A stretch of 64,000 nt of DNA, from the NCBI RefSeq assembly GCF_000224145.3, contig NC_020173.2, positions 2,822,496 through 2,886,495 of the forward strand, in the 5' to 3' direction. Of the stretch, positions 17,001 through 29,520 are shown one piece after another. Origin of the DNA: Ciona intestinalis. Its lineage: Eukaryota > Chordata > Ascidiacea > Phlebobranchia > Cionidae. Every line of letters starts with the position of its first letter. Position 1 is the first letter of the stretch. The notes under the pieces are model-generated. The model ran no database searches. It saw nothing but the letters and a program-made list of their open reading frames with translations, and was not told the origin of the DNA. Position numbers and translations under genes: made by a program.

Positions 17001-20000
17001 AATAAAGCACTACGTTTTCTTTCATTTAATTATTAAAAAAGTAGTTAAGTACAGGGGTCAAAAACCATAATCTAATTTCAATTTATTTTAAGTTTGATTT
17101 TAGTAACTTAACAAAAAGTGTAAGTAAGCATACATGGTTTAAGTCTTAATAAATAAAAAAAACGCTATGCTGATATTTTTAGGTCGATTTGAAGCATAAG
17201 TAGAAACAAACATCTTACCTCAAAATGACCATCAATAAACACAATGATGTTGTTTTTGTTTACACCATCTGCTTGTAACAACGATCTTAACATCCTGTCA
17301 AAAATAAAATCAACATTCGTAAAAAAGATATCATTTACTGGCCGTAACAAAAGTTATTTTTTTTACAGGAGTTTTTTACCATGAGCAATAAAGCAGTATA
17401 TATATTGAGTGTATATAAAGTACCCCAGTGGGGTTTTGATGGTAGCACCCTGGGTGTTGGGGTACTGGGGTAGTAGACCTACATCCTAGGTCTCAGTTTT
17501 ATCTCACTGAAAACCCCATTCTTATAGAATAGTATATTTATTAGCGATTGTGTCTCAGTGGTGTATAGATAGTAGCACCCTTTAGTATTTGGGGTACTGG
17601 GCTAATAAACCTACATCCCAGGTCCCAGGTGTACTTTACTTAAGACCTCATCCTTTTAGGATAGAATCTGTATTATTAGGTGTTTAATAATTGCCTCAGT
17701 GAAGAGATGGTAGCACCCTGTCCCTAAGTGCTGTCTCAATTTGATAATATATCTATATTCCATGTCTCAGTTGTGCCTTTTTAAAGACTTCAACCTTACA
17801 GAATAAAACACCAACACCACATATTACCTGTACAAATATTGTGGTCGATTACTGGCAATTACAGCAACAGGAACGTCATAAATTCGATTATTTTCCAACT
17901 TTCTCGTGGGAAAACTAATTTCTTGTGGATGTTGGCAATCGCATAGTGAACCATATCCCTCGTATCGTGAACAAAACTCTCGACGTCGATCACTTTCGAT
18001 TGAATCCAACCACTTGCATGAAGAATAATCTGTATAATGTAGAAAGGTGTGGAAAATCATTATTGTGTTATAATGTTACGTTTTCCTTTCCATGCTATAG
18101 CGTCACCAAGTGGTAATTAATAAGTCACGTGTTACATTGCCAAATGTCATTTACTAGGGCAGTTCAATTATCATTATTACATTTTACATTGTTTCGGTTT
18201 TACTGACGTGTTTAAGTTAAACTTGGTTTCTCATTACTAAAAGAAAGGCCAAAACTTCACATGTTGTTACAACAATTGTAGGTGCAAAATGTACTTACTT
18301 AATTAGATAGTTAACTTATAGTTAGTACATCACGTTTTTAAATTTTAAGTAAAATTTAGTGTGACATTCCTATAACACAGTTGACTCTATACTTAAATCA
18401 TAGATTCATAGGTGTAATATTTTTTAAACAATATCTGGGGCTGACATTGACAAAATACAGTTAAATTCATATTCGCTAAACATCAGGAACCTCATTGGTT
18501 GATGTGAATTACAATAGACTTCCGCTTTGCTTGTATGTTTGACAGTACCCATGTTATGTAATACAGCTATTCTATTCTGTATGGGTGAGGTCCGTGAGAA
18601 CCTGGGATTTAGGCCAGACTTTGCCCATTAACCCTAAATATATTACAACTAGTATAGTACGTAAAAAATGTAGTGCATATTTGTATTATGATGTATATTA
18701 TGTGGTTATGGGCTAACTATGGCTTAAATTACAAGGCATGCCTTTCCATAGGACCTTGCCTATACAGAACAACATACATGACACATATAATTATAATTTA
18801 CCCTTCACTGTCAATGGTTTAACATGAGCATGCATGTGAATAGGTTGTGCCCATTCGTTGTTAACTTCTGTTGATTTCATTTCTTCATTGATTAGTTGAC
18901 CTATGATTGTGATGACACACATGATTATTATGACATCATTAAGCTGACAATTCAATACTATAATGTCGCACAGTGTAATAACGATATACCTCAGCATTGA
19001 GAATTATGACGTTATACAACCCTGAAATGAACAACTATAAAATCATATATAGGTTTATACACTGCATAATCAAACAAAATCCTGATTTTAATATTACAAG
19101 TTTACAAACCCCACTATGGCGTAATTTTAAATTATTAAACTAAAAAAAGCATTGTTTTGGCCATATTTTAAAATGAAACTAATTTGAACCATACCATGCT
19201 AAAAATGCCAAAGGTTTTTACAAATTAATGTGACATGGTACTGGTAGTACCATGAAGATATACAATTTAATAGCAATGCTTAACAAAATACTTGTGCCCA
19301 AGTCACAAGAATGTGTCATACTGGTAACTTAACACTTCCAGTTCCAACGGAACACTTAACATATGGGCGATATGGCTATATGGCCAACAAGCTTTGACCT
19401 AAACCATGCTAAGTGTAGATGTAAGTCAAATTTTAAGCAGAATGAGTAAATGTTTCAAATGAAGCAAAATTTGGAAATTTATATATATTAGAGTGGGGGA
19501 GATGGGACACCTATTTTTCTATTTTCTCGTCACATTTGGTAGTAAACAAAGAAAATTCAAAGAATTATAAAACCATTTCCTCACGACTCCCATAGACTGG
19601 TGTTAATTGTTTAAAATACGATCGGAATATTTGGATAATATGTGCTAAAGGTGTCTCACCTTCCCCTACAATACTATAGATTAATTATCTTTTATTAAAA
19701 CCATTAAGTTTTGATCGATTATCAACTCACAATTAAACGGCAATTTATATAACATTTATCATTAACTAAAACAATAAAATTTTGAAATAACAACCATTTA
19801 TCAATTATCATATTATTTTACCATTATGACATCACAACTTACCATTATTATAACACAACATCACCCAAGTACTTCTCCAACCCAATCTACCGACCATTTT
19901 GCTGCCCAGTGTTTCCAGATAAATTTTAGTTTTTCGTCCCAAGTTCATTGACGCCTCGTCCTAAAAAAAAAAAAAATAGGAACACTTGGATTTTTACAGG

Positions 20001-22218
20001 TTGGTGTTAATTTGTAAAAAAGCCAAAACTGATTTTAAAAGGGGTACTTTAACATTTTATCCATTTAAGAGGGTTAAAAAATATTGGCCAAATACAATTT
20101 AACTGAATTGAAAACTTTGAAAATAGTGCAACTATTTTAAATTATTATTTTATGCCCAATCTGTGAAACGATCCTATAAAAATTTGAAAAATGTTAAATA
20201 ATTTTACCACAAAAGAGATTAAACTAAATCTCAGGTCCAATGGGATGTCAGTCTTCTCACACTACAAGGCCCTGACTGCATAGAATAGAAACAAAACCAG
20301 AATAGTCATAATTACCTTCACAGCAAACGCAATCATTCGATTCTCGTCATTAATTGCCTTCAAGTATTGAATCATCAGTTCATCCTGACCTTCTATAAAG
20401 GTGTCAAACACCTGAGATCCCATCATTTCACCCTGGAGGGAATGCATGGTAAAATATGGTTTTTTTTTAGTAAAATCTAGGATGACACGACATTGTTTAT
20501 GTCAAACACTTAGCTTTTTAAATATTAGGAACCACATTTAAAGGTGTCGTCGTTGGAACTCTGTAAGCATATCCTCACTACTCTGAAACTACTTTGTTAA
20601 TTCATTAATTGTTAAAAACACAATTATCAAACATGGGATTTAGGTGTTGACTGTATCCATCTCACCCCAAAGTATTATACAAAATATACATACTATGCAG
20701 CCTGCCACACTCCCACTTACATTAGCTTGGTTCAACACAACCACATGAATTCCTCTCCCAGCTTCAGCCTGTTGATCCTCGTAAACTAACTTGTTGTTCA
20801 CTTTTACTGACACAAGGTTTTTACTTGAAACAAGCTGAAAATAAAAATAATAAAAGTGTTGAGTAATAGGACAATGAATCAGCAGCATAGTCGACCTTTT
20901 TTTGGAAAAAAAGGGTGACCTTTAGGCCATATCATATGCCCAAGGTATTGCCTTTAATAGGTGGAATGTGCATCCAAATTTTTAACATAGGATAGCCTAT
21001 CATAATGATTTTAGGGCAGTGTTATTTAACCTTTTTGGATTGGCGAACCCTTAAAGTTGGTGAACTCCTGTTTACATAAAAAGTAAACTGAGCTAAAAAA
21101 AAACGAAACAAAGTATCAAGTTTTTGTAAAATGTATCTGTTTAGTGTGACAAGTTTGTGATGCACCCTTGAATACATATTTGTACTGGTGCACTCATGCA
21201 TATTTTGCACAAGGGCACTTTTCTAGGCTTCTAGGAAATACAAGCATACCCTACATCCTCATGTTAGGTGCCTATTATCAGCAGTATTTACCTCTAAGTT
21301 AATTGAATCAACAGTTGGTTTTTGTTCAAGCATGCTTCTATGGAAATATGCTACGTCGTCTATGTCTACGTCAATGTCTGTGAAAATAGAAATTTCAAAT
21401 ACGACATCATAATTGATGTTTTGCGCGTTAAACAGCTGTGAAAATAACGCACTGCTATAATGCTACGTTACTTTTGCAAAAATCTTTTATTCATACAAAA
21501 ACTATGTTTCAAATAAAAACATTATAATATTTAAATCTACAAAGTACAAACTGTTTTTTTTCTATATATTGATTATTTTGCTCACATCTTTATTATTGTA
21601 ATCAAACAGAAGAATAATACAGATTATAAAAGAATATACAATTACAATGTCTGCCTTTACAATACTGGTAACCACATATTAATATATCACAACTTACCAT
21701 ACACAAACATTGCTTTATGTTGCTCATATTTTAACTTTGCGTCTATTAGCAGCTTAAGATTGAACATACAAGTCAAGAGAAGAGCAATTGCAATGAACAC
21801 CTGCAATATTGATATTAATAAAAAACAATCTAAGAAAAAATGAGCTCGTTAAAAATGTGCACATTTTTCGTGTTTCAAGCACAATGTGCAGGTCGCTAAA
21901 TTTAAATGTGCACCTATTCCACGAGCATATTGTTTTCACATTGTGCGAAAAATGTTGAAAACTCCTGTTGCATTGAGTGTCACGACTTCATCCACATAGA
22001 ATAGAAATATTGTATACACACTTTTTGTCGACTACCACATTTACCTTCAGCATTCTTGTGTATCTTCTTCTTTTATAAACCGCAGCTTGTCTCCATGAAG
22101 CCAACCAATGCATTGAACCAAGCTGAAAGTCATGTTGATGGTGATATCTTTGTTCATTTGAATTCACCCCTCGCAAGTGGGTGAAACTTTTTGAAACGAA
22201 TGGTTTTGTTCCCAGCAT
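14014..22218 (-). CDS. POMGNT1: Protein O-linked-mannose beta-1,2-N-acetylglucosaminyltransferase 1
   Basis: Fifteen minus-strand exons: 22045-22218, 21698-21800, 21292-21377, 20721-20834, 20316-20432, 19843-19960, 18802-18900, 17828-18029, 17219-17294, 16665-16849, 16272-16344, 15922-16050, 15291-15470, 14593-14744, 14014-14227. They give 673 residues; the human protein has 660. Order: cytosolic tail (1-58), signal-anchor helix (~59-77), stem/lectin-like domain ([12 protein letters not shown]), then GT13-type catalytic domain from [15 protein letters not shown] (~322). The metal/nucleotide motif IIIEEDLD lies at ~414-418; then come [33 protein letters not shown] and the C-terminal [12 protein letters not shown] and GYPASPYS. 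The enzyme adds GlcNAc to O-mannose on alpha-dystroglycan in the Golgi. All catalytic landmarks I know are present. Introns hold two MITEs and a tandem ~125-bp repeat. Confidence 0.96.
14972..15167. mobile_element. MITE copy in POMGNT1 intron 13
   Basis: Begins 'tagtagagtggggaaagatg', ends 'cccatcttcccccacgctac'. Both termini present. Confidence 0.8.
17420..17815. repeat. Tandem ~125-bp repeat in POMGNT1 intron 8
   Basis: Three successive diverged units, each with 'gcaccctgggtgttggggta', then 'agacctacatcc', 'aggtctcag' and 'tagaatag'. Single or partial units of the same family occur near 18570-18620, 35155-35260, 42930-43240, 45560-45660, 47020-47220, 48320-48470 and 55740-55890. Confidence 0.75.
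19488..19678. mobile_element. MITE copy in POMGNT1 intron 6
   Basis: Begins 'ttagagtgggggagatggga', ends 'tctcaccttcccctacaata'. Confidence 0.78.
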
Positions 22219-23568
22219 TTTAATTGTGGTTTTGGAAAATCGAGTACAACTGGAAAATAAAATGAAAAATAAAAATACAGTCTATTTTAACTGTTACGCT
22301 AAGACAGTTTGATATAATAGACCATTTGATGTTTTGGCAGTTAAAGATATTAGATATAAAAAACATAGTTTTAGTAGTTTTTTTTCTAAACATATTATAT
22401 ATAAATACTTGGCTTTACATTTAATCTTTATAATTTCGGTTTTAAATTAAACTATATTATATTATCATAGAATATACAAATACCGAAATGCATTAACAGT
22501 GGAAGTTTTTAAAATGGAACGTTATTTATATAGTAGTTAGAACAATATTATTGTGCCAAAACACTGTTAAAATAACATCTTAACATGTAGGCTAGCGTTG
22601 CTTACCTTTAAAAATCCATCACTGTAAAAAATATCGATCGAAAAATCAATAAATTGAAAATTTTTAATCCCCACTTCATAACAGAAGCTGCGTTTCAGGG
22701 GAATCACCTATTGCATCGACATCTTATAAGATTGTAGATACTATAATAGATATTTGTAAAGGGATCTAATATTATTCAGATTAAATACAATAACGTAGGG
22801 AAAGACGGGACACCTTTATTAGCACCTAATATTTAAATATCCTGATCCTTTTAAGCAATTAACAGCGTTCTGCGGAAGTCGTGAGGATACGGTTTTAAAT
22901 TTTTTGGAATTGTCTTTTTAAACTACCAAATGGGACGAAAATATAGAATGAACAGGTGTTCCATCCTCCCCAACCCTACTATATAACACTTTTTCTGTCA
23001 ACATTTACGCTTTATTTTACAATAAAAAAATTTGTAACTTGGTAAAAAAACTAAATCGGTTGAATCATTTTAATTACAATTTAATTGCACAAATACAGAA
23101 CACATTATGCTCAAGGATCCAATACAAAATGACTCAAAATACAAAACGAAGGAAGAAATACAAATATACTGGTGGAATCGAACTTAAAACTTCACCACCT
23201 ATGGTAGTATTCGATGCTTCAATGGTATGGTTCACATGTCTATTTATGCTGTACGACCAACGTTTGACTCTCCAAGCAATACAGTGGATTGAAAATAGGT
23301 CTTCCAGTAGAATAAATTCAAACTTATCAATTAAACAGGAATTACATTCTGTTCCATATGGGTGGGGTCGTATGACGTTACACGCTACGTGACCTGGTAT
23401 GCAGTCCAGCGTTGGCTTGTTACTTCAACACGTTATTTAAAACGGTAATGTCACATTTTAGCAACGCTGTTTGAGGAAAAACTGATTCTTTCACATTGAA
23501 CACTGTATGGTAAAGAGAGCTACAAAATTAGCGTTACAGCGCAATAGTTGAAAAAAGCGACAGCTATA
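22219..23568. other. Spacer upstream of POMGNT1 and downstream of the TSP1 gene
   Basis: About 1.35 kb holding the POMGNT1 promoter side and the 3' UTR of the TSP1 membrane-protein gene. One MITE lies at 22791-22984. A plus-strand 117-codon open frame at 23039 has no recognisable domain and lies antisense to the expected 3' UTR, so I do not call it a gene. Confidence 0.5.
22791..22984. mobile_element. MITE copy upstream of POMGNT1
   Basis: Begins 'taacgtagggaaagacggga', ends 'ccatcctccccaaccctact'. About 0.57 kb upstream of the POMGNT1 ATG. Confidence 0.78.
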
Positions 23569-26500
23569 TTAAGTGCCAATACTTTTGTAAAGAACATTGT
23601 CGACCATTTTCGCATCGCCAGGCGACAAGTTTTGTGCGTTTAGTCGATTCCTGTGGATCTTATGTTTCTGCAGCGCGCCCTGTGCTCCATGGGCCATGGG
23701 TATGGAAACCCCATTACTTGTATGTGGGCCACGGTCGTCTGCGAAACTGTAGGGCCGTTCTGTTCCCGATGGCCGTTTTAAATCATTGATCTCCCAATAC
23801 ACGTTCTCGTGCAAGTTTTCTCTCGGCACCTGCAACAGGTTCGTGTTCACACCGCTATGTGAAGATTCTCCGCTGGTTGATGGCGTGTTAGTGATGCTAC
23901 TTGAACTGGACCCCAAGGGGCGGGAGGGGTTGTAATCGTGGCGTGACAAGAGCTCGAAATCCCCGTTGCCATCCACTGTAGCTTGCGTTGTAGGTGAGAA
24001 CCTTTCACTGCCAGTAGCATCAGTTCCGGTGCTAAAACTCACACTCAGCAAATTCTTCCGGCCACGGTGACTTCCGCGTGGATATTTACGCCTCGCTGCC
24101 CTGTGACGCTTGACACGGATGGCAAATAACATGACAACTCCTCCCACAACAAGGCTTCCAAAACCCACGCCTATAATAAGCAAAGTTGTATGTTTTCCCT
24201 CAAATCGTGAACCTGTACCCGTCTTCTTTCCATCCGTGCTTTCATACAACTTCGGACGAACCGGAACCATTTGTTTCGGGTTTTCAATTCCGAAAACAGT
24301 TGGCTTTACGTCACTGGTAACCTAGTAACGACAAGAATTTTATAAATCTCCGATTTTGTTAAACAATACAACCTTTAACATGAAATGAACGTAAATTTTC
24401 TTATAATTATTTTTGGTAGTTTTTCTTTGTCGGTAATGGGCCAGCTCTCTATATGTCCTTTACAGCTCCATGCTATAGAACCTTATTTGCGTATAAGCAT
24501 GTTTTGTATACTTGGAAATTAAGTGTTACGTACGATTATTAAAGCGTCTAAGAAAGAACATGTTTATTCAGACGTTCACGAGTAAATAAACGTTTGGCTT
24601 AATATGCATTACTAACGCCATGGTCATTACACAATTTGTTGTTCGCTACTATTACGTTTTAATGTCAAGTGTTACGTTAATGTGAAGTGTCCTTTGTAAT
24701 GATGCACCATCCCGATAAACAATGCTTATTGTTTATTGTTGTCGATTTTGATTCATTGACACTGTCACTGGTGGCATTGTGACGTAACAACTATATCCGT
24801 AATAACAATACACACTACTATTTGGAAATAAACAAACGATTTGTTTGTGTAGGCATTGTGTATGTATATATAGGCATTGTGTATGTATAGGTATATACCC
24901 GTGTTATAACTCGACGGTGAGCATGAGGTGTATGAATACACCATTCATGTCTGATGTTTTAGAAACACCAATATTGCAAGTCTTGTGTACAACAAAACAC
25001 CCATGTTACAACCCGACAGTAAGCATGAGGTTTATTAATATTCTTATCCATACATGTTATAGCCCATTGTAAATTCCCACACACTGCAATAACACGTCAA
25101 TCTCACCTGAGTGTTAGAACAAGGACCTTTAAAACATTCCTTCGTATCTTCGGAAGCCTCCTTACCCCCAAAACACATCAAGTAACCGATATCACTACGC
25201 TGGCCATCTTGCATACCCTGGCACCATCTATATCGTTGCTTTTGGCATTCTGTAGAACTGAAGGATATGCATATAGTTAGTAATGAATAAATGAATGAAT
25301 GAAATGCGTGGCGGGGCAACTACACTCGTTATACCACAGGTGTTCTGTTCCACACATGCAACCCGTGCCCGCTTATATACGCGTTACCGCATGTGTAACT
25401 TTCTTGGAAAAAACTAAACAAACATATTTAGTAATGTCCTCTTGCCTTGGTATAAATGTAAGGTTATTAATATAGTCGTTAACCGTGTAGTGTTTATCAC
25501 GCCGAATAGAATGTACCATAAGGTTATGGTCTTTAGTGAATTACACCTGAGACAGGCCTGCAACATAAGACACCATATGGAATAATTATGACGTAAAGTT
25601 TACGGAAAAAGAAAGTGACGTCATAACTTAAAATTCCAAACCGTACATTTGCGGAAATTTTGTACACTGTGACGTCATAGAGAAAAGCGCGATAAACAAT
25701 CGAATTGATCCCGCGCTACTTTGGCCACTTCCGGTTATTAAGACCGCAGATTGTTTCCGGTGTGATTACGTCACAATGGCGGTCGCCAAAGGGCCGATTA
25801 AAAGGGTTTGAAAGTATATTACGCCATTATGGTACAAAGTCTGCAGCTCACAACATATGCAACTATGACATAATACTATATGGAGATAACTCTATTATAT
25901 GCAGTAGGTGTAACCAATATGGTAACTAAATATGGTGGTGCCATTAATATTGGGGAAATGGGGCAACTATCCTGGTCCATGGCATAGCACGCTGCAAAAC
26001 CTCACCCACCCAAATTAGGACTAGTATTGTAAAGCTGGGACACGTGTGACATGTGTAAATTGCACAACCTGCGGATATAGGCTAAAATATTAACCTTGTA
26101 TAATAGGGGGGGAAGATGGGACACCTTTTCATTCTAACTTCTTGTCCCATTTGGTAGTCAACAAAGAACATTCAAAGAATTATAAAACCGTAACCTCACG
26201 ACTCCGATATACAGTTTTTAATTATTTAAAACACGATCAGGATATTTGGATATTTTAATGACTTATTTACTTTTTTATGATACTGTTTTTAAGCAACAAG
26301 AATGTCTAGACTTTAGACGTTATTCATAGCAGGACCCAGGACGTCTGGTCTACGAGAGTTCACACAAAGTGAATAAATAAGAAGAATTCGTAATTATTGT
26401 TGTTGTCTTAACTATCCGTGACACGCTATACGGTGGGCAGAGATTAAAGATTGACAGTTCGTGGAATAAACTTCAACACAGTACCAGGTATCCCAGTAAC

Positions 26501-27369
26501 TTATAAACAAAGTACCGGTTCGTGGGATAAATAATAAACTGTGTACCGGTTCGTGAGACAAGTGACAATCAGTGTAGCGGTTCGTGAGATAAGTGACAAA
26601 CAATGTACCGATGCTTGAGATAAATGACAAACAGTAAACCGGTGCTTGAGATAAATGACAAACAGTGTACCAGTTCATGAGATAAACGGCAAACAGTGTA
26701 CCGGTTCGCGAAATAAACGACAAACAGTGTACCAGTTCGTGAGATAAACGACAATGTTCCAAATCAAACCTAAAAATCTAATATACTTTAGAAACATCGA
26801 GCCACTAACCTTTCGTTAACTTTAATGCATCCACCCCACATGGACCATCTTCCCCACTCCCCGAGGCAAGACGCTTTGTTGACGCATGGTCGGGATTCAC
26901 GTGACCGGCACATTGTGACGTCATTAGAAACAATACATGGACGTGAACGGGTTTGTCTATAAAGAATTAACCGCATTATATACATTGTTCAATGTTAGTA
27001 GGGTTAATTATATTCTACATGGGGGAGGATCAACAGTGAAGCACATCGGGGGATGTGAGGTTTAAGCCAGAGTTGATCTGTTACACCGACACTAAAAGCT
27101 ATAAAATGGACAACCAAAAGTCATGTCTACTTATCCACACACTGCAATAATTTCTGCAACTCGACTGTAAGCATTTGAGTAACTTTGTGGATGATTCTTT
27201 TTACTTACATCCCGTCTAGTTTATGACAGTCTCCTCCACCACAACTACTCCATGTATTCCATTCACCATACGTTCCATCGCAACGAACGCATTCTTTGCT
27301 CTTCCTTGCATAGCAAAGCTCTAAGTTAAGAACCAACATCGTGCTAACGACTGCGATAAGATGCTTCAT
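23569..27369 (-). CDS. Single-pass membrane protein with two thrombospondin type 1 modules, unnamed
   Basis: Exons 27209-27369, 26810-26956, 25107-25257 and 23569-24321 join in phase to 403 residues. A signal peptide occupies ~1-21 (MKHLIAVVSTMLVLNLELC). Two TSP1-like modules follow. The first starts GEWNTWSSCGGGDC and continues with TRSRPC and ESRPCV. The second starts LGEWGRWSMWGGC, ends near ECFKGPC, and has a long Cys-rich insert. W-x-x-W motifs are typical C-mannosylation sites. One membrane helix lies at ~200-221 (LLIIGVGFGSLVVGGVVMLF), followed by a basic stop-transfer stretch and a ~180-residue Ser/Thr-rich cytosolic tail. The layout is that of a type I cell-surface adhesion or guidance receptor. 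I cannot match it to a named family and give no function. Intron 2 carries a 31-bp minisatellite and a half MITE. Confidence 0.78.
24895..25045. repeat. Hairpin-bearing tandem repeat in TSP1 gene intron 3
   Basis: Two units: 'ataactcgacggtgagcatg' then 'aggtgtatgaatacaccatt'; a 45-base run is almost identical to the copy at 3460-3520. Confidence 0.8.
25605..25790 (+). promoter_or_regulatory. Promoter-like motif cluster in TSP1 gene intron 3
   Basis: Two TGACGTCAT sites (~25616 and ~25672), an ACTTCCGG ETS site (~25729), a second CCGG site, ATTACGTCAC and CAATGGCGGTCGCC (YY1-type, including an ATG) occur within 170 bp of otherwise AT-rich DNA. This is the usual make-up of a TATA-less promoter. 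Whether it is active is unknown. Confidence 0.3.
26100..26258. mobile_element. MITE copy lacking its right terminus, TSP1 gene intron 2
   Basis: The left terminus 'ggggaagatgggacacctt' and the body up to 'gatcaggatatttggatatt' are present. The distal inverted terminus is missing. Confidence 0.75.
26450..26757. repeat. 31-bp minisatellite in TSP1 gene intron 2
   Basis: About ten tandem units of ~31 bp containing 'accggttcgtgagataaa' and 'gacaaacagtgt'. Because 31 is not a multiple of three, minus-strand frames run through it as false repetitive peptides (SFISRTGTLF...). Confidence 0.9.
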
Positions 27370-27969
27370 GTCTAGGTTGGTAGTTCGGAAATTAGAAATC
27401 GACTTGATTCAATGAAATATCTGCAATCACGAGTAAATGTGATTTAATTCGCGTAGTTTATAATGCAACAGTGTATAGGTATAATTGTTTATTTAAAGAA
27501 AAGTAAGATACGTTGTAGTTCGATGAATAAAATATAGCGTAAGTCGTAAGATATCGAAAATTAACAGAATGCAGAAAAATGAAAAACGAGTTTGACGCAA
27601 AAGAAATGCGTCGTTTAAACAAGCAAGAAGTAAACTATTTACACACTTTTTATTATTTAAAAATGTGAAACAAATAGAAAAGCATTCATTACCTTGTTTA
27701 AAAAATAGCTTGAACACCCGGTGAAGCAGTACTGATGTTTTGTCGCAAACTCCAGAAAACAACACAATTGCAGCAGCAAGCATGCAAACCTAGGTACTAG
27801 GGTGATGTCACATCTTATGATAAATAACTTTAATCATCAATACGATTGATGCTGATACGCGAATTTCTTGATAATAATTTGTTTTGTAAGTCGAACCCGT
27901 TTGACACGAGGTTTGAAATGACGTAAATATGCTAATTTAAGATCTTTCAGCGTGTCTTAAGCGATAGCC

Positions 27970-28850
27970 GCGATAAACAAAGAAATATTTACATCAGCGT
28001 TGTTTAGCGTGGGTTAGCATAAATATATCTTTTATTTTATCGTTATACCGATTTGAGCTACGCTATGTAGTGTAAACACCGGTTTAAAGAATAAACAAAG
28101 AATTACCTGCGCTAAACAACGCTTGGGATAAATATTTCTTTGTTTTGTCCCTTTCACGCCGAGGCTATAGCTCGTGTAATGTAATCGCTGCTGTAAAAAC
28201 AAACAAACAAACAAAGAAATCTACACATAGCTTATAAGATAAACTATATCATTAAGAACAATTCGAATTATCAAACAACTAACAACAAACAAATCAGATA
28301 GAATACAGGATGTAAAGGATATCCGGTTGGTGACGCTGATGCTGTAACACATGCACCACCTGTATTTAAATTAAGGACTGACTTCCATATCTATATACTA
28401 AGTTCACCAACTTAGTCAAAAACAAATGGGTGACTCAAAAGGTTCTTGGTTCGAAACCAGGACATGGCCACTAAGTTACATACCGGGAGTTTCGTTTGAA
28501 TTGCGTTTTTTTTTGTATACACTTGCTGACTTGTAGCAAATATATACAAAGAAATATATACGCTAAAAAAAGATACGCTGAACAATGCACTGGCTGTATA
28601 GATATTGTTTTGTTTGTTTTACACCGAGGAGAGCTACGCTGAAATATAAACTCTGCAATAAAAATCAAACAAAGAAATATCCAGCATTGTTCTACGTAGG
28701 TCTACGTAGATATTTCCTTGTTTGTTCTTTGTAGAGGCATTTACCATACGAGTAGCTCGCATCGGTTTAAATAAAGAACGAGTAAAGAAATATCTACATC
28801 CAGCGTTGTTCAGAGTTCATATTTCGTTGTTTATTCTTATCTCTACGTCA
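27970..28850. repeat. Degenerate direct and inverted repeats upstream of the TSP1 gene
   Basis: Blocks around 'aaagaaatatctacatccag', 'cagcgttgtt', 'cgctaaacaacgct' and 'aataaacaaagaa' recur five or more times in both orientations with ~130-180 bp spacing. I do not recognise a named element. Confidence 0.6.
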
Positions 28851-29334
28851 TACATACACATCAGTGCGAAGCAAAATCTACGCTACAGGCTACCGGTGTC
28901 GTTATTTTCTAACTTAGTACCACGTTGTGGTACAAACCTGACTTGAACATACTTTACAACTAATCTGCCATACTAAGTCTATACTCGATTAATGTAAGTT
29001 TAGCGTTAACGAATTTACTATTTATTGCTATTCAAATCTTACATACAAATCAAACCGAACTGCCCTCATCTCATTCATCCACATCCTATACAAATTAGAA
29101 GTTCATAAACTATATCTTAACCTGAATACGACGTATGGTTTTATATAGATACAGCTTCCTGCACATAACCCCTATACAGCAGAAGTGGCATTCTGGCGAA
29201 ATTTCTGTTCATAAAATTTCACCGAACCAAAGCTAACCGATCGCGTCTATTGTTGCGTAAACAAGTGCTTCCGTGACGTCACATTTCCGTATGTGCATGA
29301 TGCACGCGCACGCCAACTAGCGAAAGAAACAAAT

Positions 29335-29520
29335 ATGAATACACCATGCTGTAACTTGACAGTGAGCATGAGGTGTATGAATACACCATGTGTGTCTGGT
29401 GTATAAGAGGCACACATGTTGTAATCGACAGTGAGCATAAGGTGTATGGATACACCATGTGTGTTTGTTGTATAAGAAGATACCCGTGTTATAACTTGAC
29501 AGTGAGCATGACGCTTGTGA
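29335..29520. repeat. Hairpin-bearing tandem repeat downstream of PIK3C3
   Basis: About three units of ~65 bp with 'gacagtgagcatgaggtgta' and 'tgaatacaccatgtgtgtct'. Same family as 3412-3710. Confidence 0.8.

Noticed and set aside
23039-23392. 117-codon plus-strand frame as a gene
   Set aside because: Low-complexity translation without a domain, antisense to the expected 3' UTR of the TSP1 gene.
26412-26762. Repetitive 116-aa protein
   Set aside because: Produced by reading through the 31-bp minisatellite; the 31-bp period breaks the reading frame.
28438-28470. tRNA gene suggested by 'ggttcgaaacc'
   Set aside because: No cloverleaf can be drawn around it; the T-arm-like palindrome stands alone.
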